Shown one piece after another: positions 57,361 to 64,000 of a DNA stretch of 64,000 nucleotides; the stretch's first letter is position 1, and each line of letters starts with the position of its first letter. The stretch is from Modestobacter sp. VKM Ac-2977 (lineage in GTDB: Bacteria > Actinomycetota > Actinomycetes > Mycobacteriales > Geodermatophilaceae), in contig NZ_JAPVBQ010000001.1 of assembly GCF_026968045.1 (NCBI RefSeq), positions 1,005,238 to 1,069,237 of the forward strand. Reading direction: 5' to 3'. Both the position numbers and the translations under genes were made by a program. Under the pieces are notes generated by a model. It saw nothing but the letters and a program-made list of their open reading frames with translations. It searched no databases and was not told the DNA's origin.

Positions 57361-58509
57361 GTGACCAGCACCCTCGAGCGCGCGCCGGCGCTGCAGCTGG
57401 GGTCGCTGACGGTCGACCCGGCGGTGGTGCTGGCGCCGATGGCCGGGATCACCAACCCGGCCTTCCGCACGCTGTGCCGGGAGTTCGGGGCGGGCCTCTA
57501 CGTCTGCGAGATGATCACCACGCGGGCGCTGGTCGAGCGCAACGCCAAGACGCTGAAGATGGTGCAGGCCGCCCCGGGGGAGGCCGACGCGTTCAGCGTG
57601 CAGCTCTACGGCGTCGACCCGGCCACCGTCGGGCGGGCGGTGGAGATGCTCGTCGACGAGCAGGTCGCCGGCACCCGCCCCGCGCACATCGACCTCAACT
57701 TCGGCTGCCCGGTGCCCAAGGTGACCCGCAAGGGCGGCGGTTCGGCCCTGCCGTGGCGCCGCCGGCTGTTCGGCAACATCGTGCGCGCCGCGGTACAGGC
57801 CGCCGGCGACGTCCCGGTGACGGTCAAGACGCGGGTGGGCATCGACGCCGAGCACGTCACCTACCTGGACGCCGGCCGGATCGCGCAGGACGAGGGCGCC
57901 GCGGCGATCACCCTGCACGGGCGCACCGCCGACCAGCTCTACAGCGGCACCGCCGACTGGTCGCACATCGCCCGGCTGGTGGAGGAGGTCTCCATCCCGG
58001 TGCTGGGCAACGGCGACCTGTGGGAAGCCGACGACGCGCTGCGGATGGTGGCCGAGACGGGCTGTGCCGGCGTCGTGGTGGGCCGGGGTTGCCTGGGTCG
58101 CCCGTGGCTGTTCGGCGACCTGGCCGCTGCGTTCGCCGGTTCGCCGCACCGCACGCTGCCCAGCTTCCGGCAGGTGGCCGAGATCATGCACCGGCACGCC
58201 ACCCTGCTCGCCGCCGACCAGGGCGAGGTGCACGGCTGCAGCGACTTCCGCAAGCACGTCGCCTGGTACCTCAAGGGGTTCTCGGTCCCCTCCGACGTGC
58301 GGCGCGCACTGGCCATGGTCTCCGGGCTCGACGAGCTGGCCGGTCTGCTCGACGGGATCCCCGACCAGCCCTACCCCGAGGGCGTGCTCGGTGCCCCGCG
58401 GGGGCGCACCACGCCGCCGCGGCCGGTCGCCCTCCCCGAGGGCTGGCTCGCCGACCGCGACGACCCCCGGCCCCCGGCCGGCGCCGAGCTGCTGGTCGGC
58501 GGCGGATGA
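57361..58509 (+). CDS. dusB: tRNA-dihydrouridine synthase
   Basis: A 382-residue FMN enzyme that reduces uridines in the tRNA D loop. The TIM barrel has LAPMAGITNPAFR near residue 22, the catalytic NFGCPVPKVTRKGGGSAL near 118 (Cys in NFGCP), HGRTADQLYSG near 190 and VVGRGCLGRPWLF near 240. A C-terminal helical domain binds tRNA. The last ~35 residues are proline-rich. A small membrane protein gene follows 22 bases downstream. Confidence 0.95.
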   Translation: MTSTLERAPALQLGSLTVDPAVVLAPMAGITNPAFRTLCREFGAGLYVCEMITTRALVERNAKTLKMVQAAPGEADAFSVQLYGVDPATVGRAVEMLVDEQVAGTRPAHIDLNFGCPVPKVTRKGGGSALPWRRRLFGNIVRAAVQAAGDVPVTVKTRVGIDAEHVTYLDAGRIAQDEGAAAITLHGRTADQLYSGTADWSHIARLVEEVSIPVLGNGDLWEADDALRMVAETGCAGVVVGRGCLGRPWLFGDLAAAFAGSPHRTLPSFRQVAEIMHRHATLLAADQGEVHGCSDFRKHVAWYLKGFSVPSDVRRALAMVSGLDELAGLLDGIPDQPYPEGVLGAPRGRTTPPRPVALPEGWLADRDDPRPPAGAELLVGGG

Positions 58510-58531
58510 GCACCACGACAGGAGCACAGCG

Positions 58532-58990
58532 GTGACCCAGGGGCCCTTCCTCTACGACGACGACCCGGCACCGCTGCACACGGGTACCCCCAGGAACCAC
58601 AACAAGCTGCTGGTGCTCATCTTCGGCGGCACGGTGCTGCTGGGGGTGCTCATGGTCGCGCTGATGCCGGTCTTCAAGGGGTCCGGTGAGGACCAGGCTC
58701 GCCAGGTGGCCGGGGTGTTCGCCGCCGCGCTGAGCCAGGGCGACCTGGAGACGTCCCACGGCCTCCTGTGCGACGCGGAGCGCGCCCGGGTGGCCCCCGA
58801 CGACCTGGCCGGCGAGTACCTGCAGCCGGGCGACCCGCAGGTGGTCGGTTCCCGTGGCAGCGAGGTCGACGGGGAGCCGGTGCAGCTGGTCGACGTCCGC
58901 TGGGACGACGGCGGCGCGGTCACCACCACGACGCTGACGGTCGTGCCCGAGGGCGGCACGAAGGTCTGCGGGACCAGCACCGCCGGGTGA
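58532..58990 (+). CDS. membrane-anchored protein of unknown function
   Basis: A 152-residue protein with a short cytosolic N-terminus (FLYDDDPAPLHTGTPRN), one transmembrane helix (LLVLIFGGTVLLGVLMVALM, about 28-47) and an extracellular alpha/beta domain of about 100 residues with two cysteines (LLCDAE and KVCGTS). The domain resembles the NTF2-like folds common in actinobacterial lipoproteins, but that is a guess. AGGAG (58520-58524) supports GTG 58532. Confidence 0.7.
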   Translation: MTQGPFLYDDDPAPLHTGTPRNHNKLLVLIFGGTVLLGVLMVALMPVFKGSGEDQARQVAGVFAAALSQGDLETSHGLLCDAERARVAPDDLAGEYLQPGDPQVVGSRGSEVDGEPVQLVDVRWDDGGAVTTTTLTVVPEGGTKVCGTSTAG

Positions 58991-59060
58991 GCCCGGCAGC
59001 GGTCGGCACACCGTCCCCAGGGGTGTCACCGGTGTCGGCCGGCCGTGGTACCCATGACGG

Positions 59061-59690
59061 GTGGCAGCGGTGGCGGGGCGACTGGGCGTCCGGGTGCTCG
59101 GGGCGGCGGTGACGGCGGCCCTGCTGCTGGCCGCGTCCACGGCCACGGCCATCTGGTGGGTCGCCCGGCAGGACGCGCGGCCCACGTCCGACGCGATCGT
59201 GGTGCTCGGCTCGGCGCAGTACAACGGCGTCCCGTCCTCCATCTTCGAGGCCCGGCTGGAGCACGCCCGGGAGCTCTACGAGGAGGGTGTGGCCCCGGTG
59301 ATCGTGACGGTGGGCGGCAAGGCGACCGGCGACGCGTTCTCCGAGGCCGAGGCGGGCCGCGACTACCTGGCCCAGACCGGCGTGCCCACGGACGCACTGC
59401 TGGCCGTGCCCGAGGGCGTCGACACGCTGGAGAGCGTGCGCGCAGTGGCGGCCGAGTTCGACGCACGGGACTGGAGCAGCGCCGTCCTGGTCAGCGACCC
59501 GTGGCACGCGATGCGCGCCGAGCGGATGGCCGAGGACGCCGGGCTGGACGCGTGGAGCTCACCCACCCGGCAGGGGCCGGCCGTGCAGACCCGCGCCACC
59601 CAGTTCCGCTACATCATGCGGGAGACCGCCGCCTACCTGCTCTACCGCGCGACCGGCGAGAGCGTCGCCGGCGCACCCGGGATCGGCTGA
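59061..59690 (+). CDS. YdcF/SanA-like DUF218 protein
   Basis: A 209-residue protein with a single N-terminal hydrophobic helix (AAVTAALLLAASTATAIWWV, about 15-34) and an extracellular DUF218 domain: DAIVVLGSAQYNG, ARLEHARELYEEGVAPVIVTVGG (short form LYEEGVAPVIVTVGG), ESVRAVAAEF and VLVSDPWHAMRAERMAEDAG. DUF218 proteins act on the cell envelope and SanA is linked to vancomycin exclusion; the reaction is not known. TACCCA (59049-59054) lies 6 bases before GTG 59061. Confidence 0.85.
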   Translation: MAAVAGRLGVRVLGAAVTAALLLAASTATAIWWVARQDARPTSDAIVVLGSAQYNGVPSSIFEARLEHARELYEEGVAPVIVTVGGKATGDAFSEAEAGRDYLAQTGVPTDALLAVPEGVDTLESVRAVAAEFDARDWSSAVLVSDPWHAMRAERMAEDAGLDAWSSPTRQGPAVQTRATQFRYIMRETAAYLLYRATGESVAGAPGIG

Positions 59691-59698
59691 GGAGCACC

Positions 59699-60196
59699 AT
59701 GCTGGAGCTGGGCAAGAGCGGGTCGCACGGCACCGAGCGGGGCGTCGTCCCGGTGCTCTCCGACGGTGCCGTGGTGGCGACGCTGCGCGCCGCCACCTGG
59801 AAGGAGGCCGCCAACTGGAAGGAGGCCGCCACGGCGGAGGTGGGTGACCGGCACTGGGCCTTCCAACGGGGGGGCAGCCGTGAGCTGGTCGGTCGCTGGG
59901 CCCAGGAACCGGCGGACAGCGTGCGGTTGCGCGCCCACCAGGTCTCGGTCTGGAAGGACTCCTGGACGATGGAGCTCGACGGCCTGACCGTCGACGTGGC
60001 GAGGACGTCGGTGTGGAAGGGCACCCATCGCTACGACAGCGGTGGCCGCCGGCTCGCCGAGAGCGGCACCACCGGCGGCTGGAAGCCGCGGCCCACGCTG
60101 ACCACCGAGCCCGGCCTCCCGCTGGACTCGGCCGTCTTCCTGCTGTGGTTCGAGTTCGTGCTGGGCCGGCGGCGCATCGCCGCGGCGGCGAGCTGA
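59699..60196 (+). CDS. hypothetical protein with a duplicated WKEAA motif
   Basis: A 165-residue protein I do not recognise beyond a beta-rich pattern, similar in layout to actinobacterial LURP-one/Tubby-like domains (HWAFQRGGSRELVGRW, VSVWKDSWTMELDG, and a closing helix LDSAVFLLWFEFVLGRR). Residues about 33-45 hold a tandem copy, TWKEAANWKEAAT, made by an 18-base repeat (near 59798-59833). ATG 59699 follows GAGGAG. The stop shares one base with the dnaG start, so the two are coupled. Confidence 0.65.
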   Translation: MLELGKSGSHGTERGVVPVLSDGAVVATLRAATWKEAANWKEAATAEVGDRHWAFQRGGSRELVGRWAQEPADSVRLRAHQVSVWKDSWTMELDGLTVDVARTSVWKGTHRYDSGGRRLAESGTTGGWKPRPTLTTEPGLPLDSAVFLLWFEFVLGRRRIAAAAS

Positions 60197-62082
60197 TGGC
60201 CGCGCGGGGACGCATCCGCGCGGCGGACATCGCGCTGGTCCGCGAGCGGACCAAGATCGACGAGATCATCGGCGAGCACCTGCAGCTCAAGCGCGCCGGC
60301 GGCGGCAGCCTCAAGGGGCTCTGCCCGTTCCACGACGAGAAGTCGCCGTCCTTCCAGGTCACCCCCTCGCGAGGCCTGTACCACTGCTTTGGTTGTGGGG
60401 TCGGTGGCGACGTCATCCGGTTCGTGCAGGAGATCGACCACCTCTCCTTCTCCGAGGCGGTCGAGCTGCTCGCCGGCCGCGCCGGGGTGCAGCTGCAGTA
60501 CGAGGACGACGGCGGCCGGGCCACCGCCGGCCCGGACCGCGCGCACGCCGGCCAGCGGGCCCGGCTGGTGGCGGCCAACACCGCCGCCGCTGAGTTCTAC
60601 GCGAGCCAGCTGATGACGCCGGAAGCCGCACCGGCCCGGTCGTTCCTCGCCGACCGCGGCTTCGACCGGCAGGTTGCCCTGGACTTCAACTGCGGCTACG
60701 CCCCCGGCGGCTGGGACACCCTGACCCGGCACCTGCGCGGCCTCGGGTACACCCAGAGCGAGCTGGTCACCGGCGGACTGGCCAAGGAGTCCTCCCGCGG
60801 CACGCTGATCGACCGGTTCCACCGCCGGCTGCTCTGGCCGATCCGCGACCTGACCGGCGACGTCATCGGCTTCGGTGCCCGCAAGCTGATGGACGACGAC
60901 CCTGGCCCCAAGTACCTGAACACCCCGGAGACCCCGCTCTACAAGAAGAGCTCGGTGCTCTACGGCGTGGAGCGGGCCAAGCGCGACATCGCCCGCAACC
61001 ACCAGGCCGTCGTCGTGGAGGGCTACACCGACGTGATGGCCTGCCACGTCGCCGGGGTGACCACGGCGGTGGCCTCCTGCGGCACCGCGTTCGGGCCCGA
61101 GCACATCAACGTGCTGCGCCGGCTGCTGATGGACCAGGACGAGTTCCGCGGGGAGGTCGTCTACACCTTCGACGGCGACGCGGCCGGCCAGGCGGCGGCG
61201 ATGAAGTCGTTCAAGGAGGACCAGCGCTTCGTGGCGCAGACCTTCGTCGCGGTGGAGCAGGAGGGCCGCGACCCGTGCGAACTGCGCCAGGCGCACGGGG
61301 ACGCCGCCGTGCGTGACCTGATCGGCCGGCGCACGCCGCTGATCGAGTTCGTGCTGCGGACGACGCTGGCCGGGTACGACCTGGACACCGTCGAGGGCCG
61401 GGTGGCTGCCCTGGACAAGACGGCGCCGCTGCTCGCCCAGATCAAGGACCATGCGCTGCGCCCGGCGTACGCCCGCCGGCTGGCCGGCCTGCTCGGCCTG
61501 CCCGACGAGACCGAGGTCGTGGCCCGGGTGCGCCAGCTGGCCGGGGAGAACGGCGGCGAGCGCCCGAGGTCTCGCCCGCGCACGCCGCAGCGGACGCCGG
61601 ACGACGCCGCGGTCGAGGTGGAGCGCGAGGCGGTGAAGGCCGCCCTGCAGTGCCCGGAGATCGCCGGGCCGCAGTTCGACGCGGTGGAGCCGAGCTCCTA
61701 CACGCACCCGGACTACGCCGCGGTCGCCGCGGCGGTGTCGGCTGCCGGGGGAGCGGCCGGGGCGACGACGACCGGGGCGGCGTGGTTGGAGGAGGTGACG
61801 GCGCACTGCGACCGGGACACCGCCAAGGCGATGCTGACCGCGCTGGCCGTCGAGCCGCTGCACGCGGTGGGGGAGAACGACCCGACCTACGTGAACGCGC
61901 TGATGGCCCGGCTGCACGAGATGGCCACCGTCCGGGAGATCGCCGCGCTCAAGGGCAAGCTGCAGCGCACCAACCCGATCGAGGCGCAGGACGAGTACAT
62001 GCGGGCGTTCAAGAAGCTGATGGACCTCGAGCAGCTGGCCATCTCGCTCCGCAAGCGGGCGTCCGGCGGGCTGACCCCGTGA
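60196..62082 (+). CDS. dnaG: DNA primase DnaG
   Basis: A 628-residue primase that makes RNA primers for replication. The CHC2 zinc domain has CPFHDEKSPSF and CFGCGVGGD (about 41-67); the TOPRIM core has EGYTDVMACH near residue 275 and FDGDAAG near 325; the C-terminal helicase-binding domain ends LMDLEQLAISLRKRA. A variable acidic-basic linker lies about 450-480. It starts within the stop of the upstream gene (TGATG) and overlaps the next by GTGA. Confidence 0.97.
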   Translation: MAARGRIRAADIALVRERTKIDEIIGEHLQLKRAGGGSLKGLCPFHDEKSPSFQVTPSRGLYHCFGCGVGGDVIRFVQEIDHLSFSEAVELLAGRAGVQLQYEDDGGRATAGPDRAHAGQRARLVAANTAAAEFYASQLMTPEAAPARSFLADRGFDRQVALDFNCGYAPGGWDTLTRHLRGLGYTQSELVTGGLAKESSRGTLIDRFHRRLLWPIRDLTGDVIGFGARKLMDDDPGPKYLNTPETPLYKKSSVLYGVERAKRDIARNHQAVVVEGYTDVMACHVAGVTTAVASCGTAFGPEHINVLRRLLMDQDEFRGEVVYTFDGDAAGQAAAMKSFKEDQRFVAQTFVAVEQEGRDPCELRQAHGDAAVRDLIGRRTPLIEFVLRTTLAGYDLDTVEGRVAALDKTAPLLAQIKDHALRPAYARRLAGLLGLPDETEVVARVRQLAGENGGERPRSRPRTPQRTPDDAAVEVEREAVKAALQCPEIAGPQFDAVEPSSYTHPDYAAVAAAVSAAGGAAGATTTGAAWLEEVTAHCDRDTAKAMLTALAVEPLHAVGENDPTYVNALMARLHEMATVREIAALKGKLQRTNPIEAQDEYMRAFKKLMDLEQLAISLRKRASGGLTP

Positions 62083-62639
62083 GCCTGATCGAGCGGGTGC
62101 GCGGGAGGTTCGCCCGCCCACCGGAGCCGGTGCGCGCGGCGCTCGACGTGGACGCCGAGGAGCGGGCCCTGGCGTGGGGGGAGCGGGTCGACGGTGGCTG
62201 GACCGTGGCCACCTCGCGCGGCCTGCGCGTCGTCCCGGCCGGCTCGGGTGAGGACGTGACCCTGCTGGCGTGGCATGAGATCGGCACCGCACGGTGGAGC
62301 GCGGCCGGCGCGGGAGGCACGTTCGTGGTGACGCCGCTGGTCGAGGTGGAGCCCGGGGTGCAGGCCCGCCAGGCGCCGCAGCGGCACGTGCTGCGGGAGG
62401 CCGGCGGGCTGCCCGGCATGCTGCGCAGCCGGGTCGACCGCACCGTGGTGACCAGCCAGCGGCACCCGCTGCCCACGGGGGGAGGGGTGCTGCTGGTGGC
62501 CCGCCGGGTGCCCGGTCAGGCGGCGCGGGAGTGGACCGTGGTCTTCGACGACGACGCCGACCGGGACGACCCGGTGGCCCGGCAGATCGCCCGTGACCGC
62601 CTGGCCGCAGCGGTGGACGCCGACGACCCCAGCCGCTGA
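62079..62639 (+). CDS. hypothetical protein downstream of dnaG
   Basis: A 186-residue cytosolic protein conserved next to dnaG in actinobacteria as far as I recall. A beta-rich PH-like core is suggested by ERALAWGERVDGGWTVATSRG, LLAWHEIGTARW and TFVVTPLVE, with a basic strand-turn (RVDRTVVTSQR) after. No catalytic motif is visible. It is coupled to dnaG by a GTGA overlap. Confidence 0.7.
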   Translation: MSLIERVRGRFARPPEPVRAALDVDAEERALAWGERVDGGWTVATSRGLRVVPAGSGEDVTLLAWHEIGTARWSAAGAGGTFVVTPLVEVEPGVQARQAPQRHVLREAGGLPGMLRSRVDRTVVTSQRHPLPTGGGVLLVARRVPGQAAREWTVVFDDDADRDDPVARQIARDRLAAAVDADDPSR

Positions 62640-62646
62640 CCCGGGG

Positions 62647-62859
62647 TCACTTGCTGCCGGTCTCGTTCCCCAGCCGGTGCTTCACCGAGTCGACGGCGGC
62701 GTCGGCACGTGCCTGGGCCACGCCGGCGGCGGTCTGCAGGCGAGGGTCGTCCTTGGCGTGGTTGTAGGCGCGGCGGATCTGCTCGTAGCGCTCACGGCCG
62801 GCCTTGGCACCGAGGACGTAACCGGCACCGAAGCCGGCGAGGAAGGACAGCTTGGCCAC
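62647..62859 (-). CDS. YtxH-like small membrane protein
   Basis: A 70-residue protein starting with GTG: one hydrophobic glycine-rich helix (SFLAGFGAGYVLGAKAG) followed by a charged amphipathic helix (RERYEQIRRAYNHAKDDP). This is the plan of YtxH and related envelope-stress proteins. It is convergent with the dnaG operon, 7 bases from its end. Confidence 0.75.
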   Translation of the reverse strand: MAKLSFLAGFGAGYVLGAKAGRERYEQIRRAYNHAKDDPRLQTAAGVAQARADAAVDSVKHRLGNETGSK

Positions 62860-62927
62860 GGGGGACCTCCTGGGTTGGGGCGGAAGTGATCACGCTACCG
62901 GCCCAGCGGTGTTCCGACCCGTCGAGC

Positions 62928-63618
62928 TCAGGAGGTCGGGCTCAGCTCGCGCGGGCGGTCGGCGGCGTAGGCGATCCGGTCGCGCCCGGCCCGCTTGGCC
63001 TCGTACAGCGCCCGGTCGGCGGTGCTGAGCAGGGAGAGGACCGCGTCGACCGGGTCCTGACCGGGCGGCGGCTCCGAGGTGACCACCCCGATGCTGACGG
63101 TGACCGGCGGCAGGTCAGGCACCGACAGGTCCCGCACGGCGGCGAGCAGCCGCTCCGCGGCTCGCGCGACGTCCTCCGGGCCGGGGGAAGTGGGCGACCC
63201 AGCCGAGCTCTTCCCCGCCGAGGCGCACGACCTCGGTCAGCACCCGGTCGCCGACGGCTTGCCCATGGGTGTCGTTCACCGTCTTGAAGTGGTCGAGGTC
63301 CAACACCATCACGGTCACCGGTTCACCGGCCGCGCCGGCTGCGGCCACGATGGCGCCGGCACGGTCTTCGATGCCGCGGCGGCCGCCGTCCCGAGGTCCC
63401 AGCCGACGGTGGATGGCCACGTAGCCGGCCATGCACCCCCAGACCGAGGCGCCCAGAGCAGCGAGCCGGGCGTCGGCGTGCGCGCCCACCGACCGCTGGA
63501 AGGCGCTGACCACGAACAGCGGGATGCTGCCGGTCAGGCAGATGGTGAGGAGCGTGACGGCGCGCCAGCCGATGTGGCAGCCCACGCACGCGACTGCTCG
63601 CTCCCGCCACGCCCGCAT
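62928..63618 (-). pseudogene. diguanylate cyclase-like gene, frameshifted and internally deleted
   Basis: Read on the minus strand, one frame (from ATG 63618) gives a few membrane helices and VMVLDLDHFKTVNDTHG, the metal-binding start of a GGDEF domain, then LGGEELGWVAHFP in place of GGDEF. Near 63183 the frame changes by one base, at a run of five G on the plus strand; the other frame continues with PEDVARAAERLLAAV, VTVSIGVVTSE and ADRALYEAKRAGRDRI, the normal GGDEF end. The usual DPLTGLPNR start and about 20 residues before the GGEEL are missing too. The gene is therefore likely dead, not merely misread. Confidence 0.75.
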
Positions 63619-63763
63619 GCACACAGCGTCGGCAGCGGTACGCCCGGCTTGACCGTCCTCACCGGTCGGGTGCCGGAGGCGCGACCCGCCGGGACCCACC
63701 CCCGGCCCGGGACCGGCCCAGGCGTGGGGTAATCTCTGAGGGCGCGCGGGCACCACCCGCCGA

Positions 63764-63836
63764 TCCCCCGTAGCTCAATTGGCAGAGCATGCGACTGTTA
63801 ATCGCAGGGTTATAGGTTCAAGTCCTATCGGGGGAG
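63764..63836 (+). tRNA. tRNA-Asn (GTT anticodon)
   Basis: A 73-base tRNA without an encoded CCA. The acceptor stem TCCCCCG pairs with CGGGGGA; the anticodon stem TGCGA/TCGCA encloses CTGTTAA, giving anticodon GTT (63797-63799); the T arm is ATAGG/CCTAT around TTCAAGT. An integrase gene starts 110 bases downstream, so its 3' end may be an attachment site. Confidence 0.97.
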
Positions 63837-63842
63837 CAAGCC

Positions 63843-63885
63843 AAGGCCCTGACCAGCGGAGACGCCGGTCAGGGCCTTACTTCTT
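63843..63885 (+). terminator. intrinsic terminator after tRNA-Asn
   Basis: AAGGCCCTGACC (63843-63854) pairs with GGTCAGGGCCTT (63867-63878) around a 12-base loop, then ACTTCTT. This is the only hairpin in the window with a T-rich tail. Confidence 0.8.
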
Positions 63886-63946
63886 CCCATCACACGAGCA
63901 CCCTGGCACTCTCTAGGCACTCAGTATCGAGAGCCGGAGGTGCCCC

Positions 63947-64000
63947 GTGGGCCGTCCACCGCTACCGCTGGGCACCAGCGGCAAGACGCTGTTCGCCACC
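63947..64000 (+). CDS. site-specific tyrosine integrase (first 18 residues)
   Basis: Only the N-terminus is in the window: MGRPPLPLGTSGKTLFAT. Many integrases of actinobacterial integrative elements begin with MGRPPLPLGT.GK, so the identity is likely though the catalytic domain cannot be seen. GGAGG (63937-63941) precedes GTG 63947. Its place directly after tRNA-Asn is where such elements integrate. Confidence 0.65.
   Translation, partial: MGRPPLPLGTSGKTLFAT

Overview
The window is about 74% GC by eye, uses ATG and GTG starts about equally, stops almost always with TGA, and its gene order is that of an actinobacterial chromosome. The proteins, a selenocysteine tRNA with a CUA anticodon, an AbiEi/DUF559 protein and the frequent leaderless promoters point to the Geodermatophilaceae (Blastococcus, Geodermatophilus, Modestobacter). 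The family is an inference; I could not search a database.

Layout. 1-9800: end of a CoxE-like VWA protein, then the conserved run nadD-rsfS-phosphatase-degV-comEA-comEC-holA with convergent rpsT, and an aminoglycoside-phosphotransferase-like kinase. 9.8-13.9 kb: lepA, a MOSC protein, an oxidoreductase and a secreted protein. 14.0-26.1 kb: a selenocysteine locus (selD on the minus strand; selC, selA and selB on the plus strand), split by a complete arabinoside-utilisation operon (LacI regulator, ABC binding protein, two permeases, GH51 arabinofuranosidase, UgpC/MsmK-type ATPase). 26.1-33.9 kb: enoyl-CoA hydratase, hemW, recQ, an ABC exporter followed by a DesK/DesR-like two-component pair, and a ParB-like protein. 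34.1-37.1 kb: CIRCE-hrcA-dnaJ-rsmE. 37.2-42.2 kb, minus strand: a PhnCDE-like ABC transporter whose binding protein resembles the putative selenate-binding family, and a soluble GAF-GAF chemoreceptor. 42.4-55.9 kb: HIT protein, enoyl-CoA hydratase, phoH-ybeY-corC-CDA-like, a UbiA/two-component insertion, era-recO-uppS, arsR, two small membrane proteins and glyS. 55.9-62.9 kb: an AbiEi/DUF559 gene bracketed by short repeats, then dusB, hypothetical proteins, dnaG and a YtxH-like protein. 62.9-64 kb: a broken GGDEF gene, tRNA-Asn and the first codons of a tyrosine integrase, which is probably the edge of an integrated element.

The main result is the selenocysteine system. selC at 22805-22900 folds as a tRNASec, but its 7-base anticodon loop reads C-T-C-T-A-A-A, giving anticodon CUA rather than UCA. 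It should therefore place selenocysteine at UAG, not UGA. The surrounding genes agree: selA, selB and selD are intact, a candidate selenium importer lies 14 kb downstream, and of 64 chromosomal CDS ends here 61 are TGA, 3 are TAG and none is TAA. UGA is the working stop codon and UAG is rare enough to be recoded. No selenoprotein gene was found inside the window.
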